From: Crossiella cryophila
GTDB taxonomy: Bacteria > Actinomycetota > Actinomycetes > Mycobacteriales > Pseudonocardiaceae
Assembly (NCBI RefSeq): GCF_014204915.1
Contig: NZ_JACHMH010000001.1
Coordinates: 7,279,501 to 7,343,500, forward strand
Length of the DNA stretch: 64,000 nucleotides
Direction of reading: 5' to 3'
Positions 44,846 through 64,000 of the stretch are shown here, piece after piece. The number at the start of each line of letters is the position of its first letter. The first letter of the stretch is position 1. A program made the position numbers and the translations under genes. A model generated the notes under the pieces. It saw only the letters and a program-made list of their open reading frames with translations. It was not told the origin of the DNA and ran no database searches.

Positions 44846-47800
44846 TCAGCTCAGCCCCAGCTCCTCGTCGATCAGAGCGAACATCTCGTCGTCACTCGCC
44901 GTGGCGAGGCCGACCTCGTGCTGATCCGCTCCCGGCTGGGCGCGGCCGTCCTGAAGAGTCCACAGGAGTTGAGCCAAGCCATTTACCAGTTTTGTCCGCG
45001 ACTCCTCGTCCAGTTCGGAGCCGGCCACGGCGGCCTCCAGGCGGGCCAGTTCGGTGAACGCGGCCCCCTCGCCCGCGCTGTCCACGAGCTGAAGTCGCAG
45101 GTAGCGGGCGAGTTCGAGGATGTTGGCGTAGTCGAAGATCAGCGCGGCGGGCAGGCGCAGGCCGGTGCGGGCGCCGAGCACGTTGCGCAGCTCGACCCCG
45201 TTGAGCGAGGTCATGCCGAGGTCGACGAAGCCGCGCAGCCGGTCCAGGTCGGCGTGGTTGTCGTAGCCGAGCAGGTGCGCGCACTCGGTGGCGACCAGAT
45301 CCGCGAGCAGGGTCTCCTGCTCCTTCTCGCTGAGCCCGCCCAGCTTCGCGCTCAGCTCGGCGCCACGGCTGCTGGCCGCGGCGGGGCTGACGGCCTCACC
45401 GGCGGCCGTGCCGCGGACCAGGCCACGCAGGAGTGCGGGCACGGCGTCCCGGTCCACCGCGCGCAGGTCCAGTGGCGCGGCCACGACCAGGGCGGTGGAC
45501 ACGGCGGTGACCGCGTCCAGCATCGCGGGTCCCTGCGCGGGTTCGATCGGGATCATGCCGGAGCGGCGCAGCCGGGCCCACTCGGCTTCGGCCAGTGCCC
45601 CGCCCATGCCGCCCTCGCCGCCCCAGAGGCCCCAGGCGATCGAGGTGGCAGGCAGGCCCTGGGCGCGCCTGCGGTAGGCCAGGGCGTCCAGGAAGGCGTT
45701 GGCGGCGCTGTAGGGGCCCTGGCCGGGGCCGCCGGTGAGTCCGGCGATGGAGGAGTAGGTGACGAAGGCGGTCAGCTCGTGGTCGCGGGTCAGCTCGTCC
45801 AGGACCAGGGCGGCGTCCACCTTGGGGCGCAGCACCTGGGCGAGTTGATCCGCGGTGAGGTTGGGCAGCAGGTTGTCGCCCACCACGCCCGCGGTGTGCA
45901 CCACGCCGGTCAGCGGGGCCTCGGACGGCACGGAGTTGAGCAGTTCCTTGACCGCGGTGCGGTCGGCGATGTCGCAGGCGGCCACCCGGACCTCCGCGCC
46001 CAGTTCGGTCAGCTCCTGGGTGAGCGTGTCCGCGCCGGGGGCGTCGGGGCCGGTGCGGCTGGCCAGGATCAGGTGCCGGATGCCGTGCTGGGTGACCAGG
46101 TGCCGGGCGAGTTCGCTGCCGAGCTTGCCGGTGCCGCCGGTGATCAGCACGGTGCCCTCGGTGGGCCACTGCCAGCTCGGCTCGGCGGCCTCGGCGCGGG
46201 CCAGGCGCGGCACGGTGACCGCACCCGCACGCACGGCGAGCTGCGGTTCCCCACTGCCCAGGGCGGCCAGCAACGCGGTCGCGGACTCGTCAGAACCGTC
46301 GACGTCGGCGAGCACGAACCGGCCCGGGTACTCCGACTGGGCGGTGCGGACCAGGCCCCACACGCCCGCGTCGGCGATGCCGTTGAGCTTGTCCTCGGGG
46401 CCGGTGCCGATGGCCAGCGAGGTCACCACGACCAGGCGGGCCTCGGCGAACCGGTCGTCGGTGAGCCAGTCCTGGATGGCGGTGAGGGTCTGGGTGACCG
46501 ACTGCCGGGCCGCGTCCGCGAGATCGCCGACACTGGCGGCCACCGGCAGCAGCACGAACTCGGGCACGTGCCCGCCGCGGGCTTCCAGGAGGGTGGCGAT
46601 GCTGCCGGAGGGTTCGCCGACCGCGCCACCACGCAGCAGCGCCTCGGCCAGGGGGCTCTCGCCCAGGACCACGGCGGTGCTGGTGCTCTCCGCGGTCAAC
46701 TGCCGCCAGCGCACCTCGAACAACGCGTCCCCGCCCACGGCCGGGCCGCTGGCAGCCTGGAGCTGGGCCGGGTCCACGGTGCGCATCATCAGCGAGCCGA
46801 TGCTGGCCACGGGTGCGCCCGCGGAGTCGGTGAGGGTGATGGCCAGGGTGTCCGCGCCGGTGACCCGCAGGTGCACCCGGGCCGCGCTCGCGCCCGCGGC
46901 GTGCAGCTGGACCTCGTTCCAGGAGAACGGCAGCAGCATGCCCTCGCCCGCGTCCTGCGGGGCGGCGAACGCGCTGGCCCGCAGTGCGGCGTCCAGCAGC
47001 GCGGGGTGCAGGCCGAAGCGGCTGGCGGACTTGCTGTAGTTCTCGGCCAGCCGGACCTCGGCGTAGACCTCGCCGTCCTTGGTCCAGGCGGCCTCCATGC
47101 CGGGCTGGTCCGCGACCGACAGCGCTTCGGCGCCCGCGGGCGGCCAGGTGGCGATCGGGGCAGGGGCGGCAGGCAGGTCGGCGCCCAGGGTGCCGGTGGC
47201 GTTCTCCGTCCACTGTGGACTACCGGCGAACCGGGAGTAGATCCGGATGTCCCGGTCCCCGTTGCCGTCGGCCGCGCCGACCAGGACCTGGAGGAACACC
47301 GGGCTGTCGTCGGGCAGCACCACCGGGCGGACGATGGCCAGTTCGCGCAGGGTCGGGCAGTTGACCTCGTCACCGGCGCGGATGGCGAGTTCGACCAGGG
47401 CCGCGCCCGGGATGAGCACCGAGTCGCCGACGATGTGGTCGGCCAGCCAGCCGTGGCTGGAGCGGGCCACGCGGCCGGTGAGCAGGGTGCCGCCGGTGTC
47501 GGGCAGCTGGGCGACCGCGCCGAGCAGCGGGTGGTCGGCGTTGCCGAGTCCGGTGCTGGTCAGGTCGCCGGACATGCCGCTGCGCTCCAGCCAGTAGTGC
47601 TGGTGCTGGAAGGCGTAGGTGGGCAACGAGATCCGCTGCGCGCCCGCGCCGGTGAACAGCGCGGTCCAGTCCACGGTGACGCCGTGCACGTGCAGGTGGG
47701 CCAGGCTGAGCAGCAGCCGGGTGGCACCGCCGTCCTCACGGCGCAGGGTGCCGGTGACCACGGTGTTGTCCAGTTCCAGCTCGTCAAGGGCCTCCTGGAT

Positions 47801-50314
47801 CGGCGCGGTGAGCACCGGGTGGCTGCTGGCCTCCACGAACGCGCCGAACCCTGCCTCGGCCAGCGAACGCACGGCCTGCGCGAACTGCACGGTCTGGCGC
47901 AGGTTGCGCAGCCAGTACTCGGCGTCGGCGGTGCCCGGCTCGATCCACTGACTGTCCACAGTGGACCACCAGGGCACGGTGCCGGGTTGCACGGTGAGGT
48001 CGGCGAGGACCTCGCGGAGGCGGTCGGCGATGGCGTCCACCTGGTGGCTGTGCGAGGCGTAGTCCACCGGGATGACCCGGGTCCGGTAGCCCTCCGCGAT
48101 GCAGCGGGCTTCCAGCTCGGCCAGTGCGGCGACGTCACCGGCGAACACGGTGGCGGTCGGGCCGTTGATCGCGGCGACCGAGAGCTGCCCGGCCCACTGG
48201 CTGAGGTCGATCTTGTCGGCGGCCGCGGCGACGGACATCATGCCGCCGCGTCCGGCCAGGTCCTCGGCGATGGCCTGGCTGCGCAGCACCACGACCTTGG
48301 CCGCGTCGGCCAGGGAGAGCACGCCGGTGACGCAGGCGGCGGCGATCTCGCCCTGGGAGTGCCCGATCACCGCGTCCGGCTTGACGCCCGCGGCCTCCCA
48401 GACGGCGGCCAGGGAGACCATCACGGCGAAGGAGGCGGGCTGCACGACGTCGACCCGGTCCAGGTCACCGCCGGTCGAAATGACTTCCAGCAAAGAGAAA
48501 CCGGTCAGCGGGTCCAGCACGGCCGCGCACTCGGCCATCCGGGCGGCGAAGACCGGCGAGGACTTGAGCAGGTCGGCGCCCATGCCAACCCACTGCGCGC
48601 CCTGGCCGGGGAAGACGAAGACGGTCTTGCCCTCGACCACGGTCCGGCCACTCACCACGGCGTTGGAGGTCTCGTCGGCCACCAGGGCCGCAAGTCCCGC
48701 AACGGCTTCGGCGCGGTCGGCGGCGACGATGACCGCGCGGTGGTCCAGCACGGCGCGGGAGCTGGCCAGGGTGAACCCGATGTCGACCAGGCTGCCGTCG
48801 GGCTGTTCGGCGAGCCGGGTGGCCTGGGCGCGCAGCGCGGCCGGGACCGCGGCGGAGAGCACCCACGGCACCACACCACCGGCGGAGACCAGTCCGGCGG
48901 GCTCGGGGGTTTCCTCCACGGCTTCGGGTGCCGGGGCCTGTTCCAGGATGAGGTGGGCGTTGGTGCCGCTCACGCCGAAGGAGGACACGCCGGCGCGGCG
49001 CGGCCGGTCGGATTCGGGCCAGGGCTGGGCTTCGGCCAGCAGCCGGACATCACCGGCGGACCAGTCCACTTTGGACGTCGGCTCGTCGGCGTGCAGGGTC
49101 TTGGGCAGCACACCGTGGCGCAGTGCCTGCACCATCTTGATCACGCCACCGACACCGGCGGCGGCCTGGGTGTGGCCGATGTTGGACTTGAGCGAACCCA
49201 GCCAGAGCGGCCGGTCCTCGGGCCGGTTCTGCCCGTAGGTGGCGATCACGGCCTGCGCCTCGATCGGGTCGCCGAGCACCGTGCCGGTGCCGTGCGCCTC
49301 CACCGCGTCCACATCGGTCGGGGTCAGTCCGGCGGAGGCCAGGGCCTGCCGGATCACCCGCTGCTGGGCCGGTCCGCTGGGGGCGGTGAGGCCGTTGGAG
49401 GCGCCGTCCTGGTTGACCGCGGTGCCGCGGATCACCGCGAGCACCTTGTGCCCGTTGCGCTGGGCCACGGAGAGGCGTTCGAGCAGGATCAGGCCGACGC
49501 CCTCAGACCAGCTGGTGCCGTCGGCGGCGTCGGCGAAGGACTTGCAGCGCCCGTCCTTGGCCATGCCGCGCTGCAGCGAGAACACCACGAACGCGCCGGG
49601 GGTGGCCATCACCATCGCGCCACCGGCCAGCGCCATCGAGCAGTCCCCCGCGCGCAGGGCCTGCACGGCCCAGTGCATGGCGACCAGGGAGGAGGAGCAG
49701 CCGGTGTCCACGGTGACGGCGGGGCCGAGCAGGCCGAGGGAGTAGGAGATCCGGCCGGAGGCAACGCTGTTCGCGCTGCCGGTGGCCAGGTAGCCCTGGT
49801 ACTCGTCGAGTGAGCTGTCGGCGTTCATCGAGTAGCCGTTGGTGGCCACGCCGGTGAACACGCCGATGTCGCTGTCCCGCAAGGAGGCCGGGTTGATGCC
49901 TGCGTCCTCGAAGGTCTCCCACGCGGTTTCCAGGAGCTGGCGCTGCTGCGGGTCGGTGGCCATCGCCTCGCGCGGGGACATGCCGAAGTGCGCGGCGTCG
50001 AAGTCCCCTGCCCCGTCGAGGAATCCGCCCTCGGTGACGTAGGTCTTGCCCACCGCGTCCGGGTCCGGGTCGAACAGGTTCTCCAGGTCCCAGCCGCGGT
50101 CCTTGGGGAACGGCGTGATCGCGTCCCCGCCGCGCTGCACCAGGTCCCACAGGTCATCCGGTGAGGCCACCCCGCCCGGGAACCGGCAACCCATGCCGAC
50201 GATGGCGATCGGCTCGTCGACCGCCGCCTCGGCCTCCCGCAGCCGCTGCCGGGTGGTGTGCAGCTCGGCGGTGACCTTCTTGAGGTAGGAGAGGACCTTG
50301 TCGTCGCTGGTCAT
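44846..50314 (-). CDS. Type I modular PKS, one module E: KS-AT(methylmalonyl)-DH(inactive?)-KR-ACP
   Basis: An 1822-residue protein from the ATG at 50314 (GGAG eight bases upstream), with docking helices at both ends ([21 protein letters not shown]-terminal [15 protein letters not shown]). KS has DTGCSSSL, a Gly for the usual Ala, with the catalytic Cys present. AT has GHSQGE and YASH, so methylmalonyl-CoA. DH looks dead: [10 protein letters not shown] lacks the motif Gly, and LLDAALR has Arg in place of the His/Gln of D-x3-H/Q. KR keeps Ser and Tyr (PYSAAN), but its stereo motif reads VVGD instead of LDD. ACP has [11 protein letters not shown], Thr replacing the usual Asp before the phosphopantetheine Ser. 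The likely outcome is an alpha-methyl, beta-hydroxy unit. The frame above 50314 is rejected. It stands 189 bases from the upstream PKS gene and 42 from the downstream one. Confidence 0.95.
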   Translation of the reverse strand: MTSDDKVLSYLKKVTAELHTTRQRLREAEAAVDEPIAIVGMGCRFPGGVASPDDLWDLVQRGGDAITPFPKDRGWDLENLFDPDPDAVGKTYVTEGGFLDGAGDFDAAHFGMSPREAMATDPQQRQLLETAWETFEDAGINPASLRDSDIGVFTGVATNGYSMNADSSLDEYQGYLATGSANSVASGRISYSLGLLGPAVTVDTGCSSSLVAMHWAVQALRAGDCSMALAGGAMVMATPGAFVVFSLQRGMAKDGRCKSFADAADGTSWSEGVGLILLERLSVAQRNGHKVLAVIRGTAVNQDGASNGLTAPSGPAQQRVIRQALASAGLTPTDVDAVEAHGTGTVLGDPIEAQAVIATYGQNRPEDRPLWLGSLKSNIGHTQAAAGVGGVIKMVQALRHGVLPKTLHADEPTSKVDWSAGDVRLLAEAQPWPESDRPRRAGVSSFGVSGTNAHLILEQAPAPEAVEETPEPAGLVSAGGVVPWVLSAAVPAALRAQATRLAEQPDGSLVDIGFTLASSRAVLDHRAVIVAADRAEAVAGLAALVADETSNAVVSGRTVVEGKTVFVFPGQGAQWVGMGADLLKSSPVFAARMAECAAVLDPLTGFSLLEVISTGGDLDRVDVVQPASFAVMVSLAAVWEAAGVKPDAVIGHSQGEIAAACVTGVLSLADAAKVVVLRSQAIAEDLAGRGGMMSVAAAADKIDLSQWAGQLSVAAINGPTATVFAGDVAALAELEARCIAEGYRTRVIPVDYASHSHQVDAIADRLREVLADLTVQPGTVPWWSTVDSQWIEPGTADAEYWLRNLRQTVQFAQAVRSLAEAGFGAFVEASSHPVLTAPIQEALDELELDNTVVTGTLRREDGGATRLLLSLAHLHVHGVTVDWTALFTGAGAQRISLPTYAFQHQHYWLERSGMSGDLTSTGLGNADHPLLGAVAQLPDTGGTLLTGRVARSSHGWLADHIVGDSVLIPGAALVELAIRAGDEVNCPTLRELAIVRPVVLPDDSPVFLQVLVGAADGNGDRDIRIYSRFAGSPQWTENATGTLGADLPAAPAPIATWPPAGAEALSVADQPGMEAAWTKDGEVYAEVRLAENYSKSASRFGLHPALLDAALRASAFAAPQDAGEGMLLPFSWNEVQLHAAGASAARVHLRVTGADTLAITLTDSAGAPVASIGSLMMRTVDPAQLQAASGPAVGGDALFEVRWRQLTAESTSTAVVLGESPLAEALLRGGAVGEPSGSIATLLEARGGHVPEFVLLPVAASVGDLADAARQSVTQTLTAIQDWLTDDRFAEARLVVVTSLAIGTGPEDKLNGIADAGVWGLVRTAQSEYPGRFVLADVDGSDESATALLAALGSGEPQLAVRAGAVTVPRLARAEAAEPSWQWPTEGTVLITGGTGKLGSELARHLVTQHGIRHLILASRTGPDAPGADTLTQELTELGAEVRVAACDIADRTAVKELLNSVPSEAPLTGVVHTAGVVGDNLLPNLTADQLAQVLRPKVDAALVLDELTRDHELTAFVTYSSIAGLTGGPGQGPYSAANAFLDALAYRRRAQGLPATSIAWGLWGGEGGMGGALAEAEWARLRRSGMIPIEPAQGPAMLDAVTAVSTALVVAAPLDLRAVDRDAVPALLRGLVRGTAAGEAVSPAAASSRGAELSAKLGGLSEKEQETLLADLVATECAHLLGYDNHADLDRLRGFVDLGMTSLNGVELRNVLGARTGLRLPAALIFDYANILELARYLRLQLVDSAGEGAAFTELARLEAAVAGSELDEESRTKLVNGLAQLLWTLQDGRAQPGADQHEVGLATASDDEMFALIDEELGLS
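47208..47220. repeat. 13-bp palindrome GTCCAC(A/T)GTGGAC
   Basis: Perfect copy with T centre in the module E DH. It lies in a different reading phase from all other copies and encodes SPQWT rather than STVD. Confidence 0.9.
47954..47966. repeat. 13-bp palindrome GTCCAC(A/T)GTGGAC
   Basis: Perfect copy with A centre in the module E AT (WWSTVDSQW). Confidence 0.9.
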
Positions 50315-50356
50315 CGGTGATCTCCAGGGTGGTGGGGGCGGGCGGGCAAGACCCGC

Positions 50357-50483
50357 CACCGTGTTGGCCGTTCTCGTACGGTGTGTTGGCCGAACTGGAC
50401 GGTGTGTTGGCCGCTATGGGCGGTGTGTTGGCCGATTGGGCGTACCAGTTCGGCCAAGACTGTGTACGACAACGGCCAACACG
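50357..50483. repeat. Nested inverted repeat with 21-bp tandem repeats between two PKS genes
   Basis: CGGTGTGTTGGCCG occurs at 50379-50392, 50400-50413 and 50421-50434, a strict 21-base period, with a partial copy ending at 50370. In addition, 50360-50379 (CGTGTTGGCCGTTCTCGTAC) is the inverted complement of 50464-50483 with 19 of 20 matches. Inside it TTGGCCGAACTGG (50387-50399) pairs with 50445-50457. The whole 189-base gap can fold as one long nested hairpin. No gene is seen in it. Confidence 0.85.
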
Positions 50484-50503
50484 CCGGTGAGGTTCGGGGC
50501 GGG

Positions 50504-64000
<13,497 letters not shown>

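Noticed and set aside
49660-49720. Module E KS as an inactive KS because of DTGCSSSL
   Set aside because: The catalytic Cys and both His motifs are present. Gly for Ala next to the Cys does not by itself abolish condensation.
50357-50483. Possible CRISPR array
   Set aside because: The repeats are 14 bases with only 7-8 bases between them, total three to four units, and belong to an inverted repeat. There are no spacers of CRISPR length and no cas genes.

Overview
The window reads as high-GC actinomycete DNA, most likely from the Pseudonocardiaceae or a related family. The evidence is strong G/C at third codon positions, modular type I polyketide synthase (PKS) genes with class 1 docking domains, a LAL-type LuxR regulator and a TIGR03084-type (DinB-like) protein. 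No species can be named from the sequence alone. The main content is the downstream half of an uncharacterised modular PKS cluster. It is transcribed on the minus strand, so biosynthetic order runs from high to low coordinates.

Layout. 1-5.8 kb is a flank of ordinary and decayed genes: a truncated serine hydrolase, a secreted pentapeptide-repeat protein, an aldo/keto reductase remnant, a LysR effector domain without a helix-turn-helix, a DUF5997-type protein, a GNAT-like protein and a methyltransferase remnant. 5.8-10.1 kb holds a divergent pair, a LAL regulator and a cytochrome P450, which probably mark the cluster edge. 10.2-11.5 kb is a membrane-anchored WD40 protein directly downstream of the last PKS gene. 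11.5-18.6 kb is the terminal PKS gene, one module with DH, ER, KR and a chain-releasing thioesterase. 18.8-24.3 kb is an island of non-PKS genes, including a low-GC secreted protein and a broken Uma2 gene, that separates the last two PKS genes. 24.4-44.8 kb is a four-module PKS gene, 44.8-50.3 kb a one-module gene, and 50.5-64 kb a partial gene with three complete modules and the end of a fourth. The upstream part of the cluster lies beyond the window.

How the genes work together. The docking peptides fit a handover from the 50.5-64 kb protein to the 44.8-50.3 kb protein, then to the 24.4-44.8 kb protein, then to the 11.5-18.6 kb protein. Read by colinearity, the visible line adds ten extender units. 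It leaves one unreduced ketone, several hydroxyls, up to four alkenes in a row and a fully reduced C2-methyl end, and TE then releases the chain. One acyltransferase carries FPAH where malonyl and methylmalonyl enzymes have HAFH or YASH. Three dehydratases look defective or degenerate. The P450 is a candidate tailoring oxidase and the LAL protein a candidate cluster regulator.

At DNA level, two families of short palindromes recur inside coding sequence. The gap between the two upstream PKS genes is a nested inverted repeat carrying a 21-bp tandem repeat.
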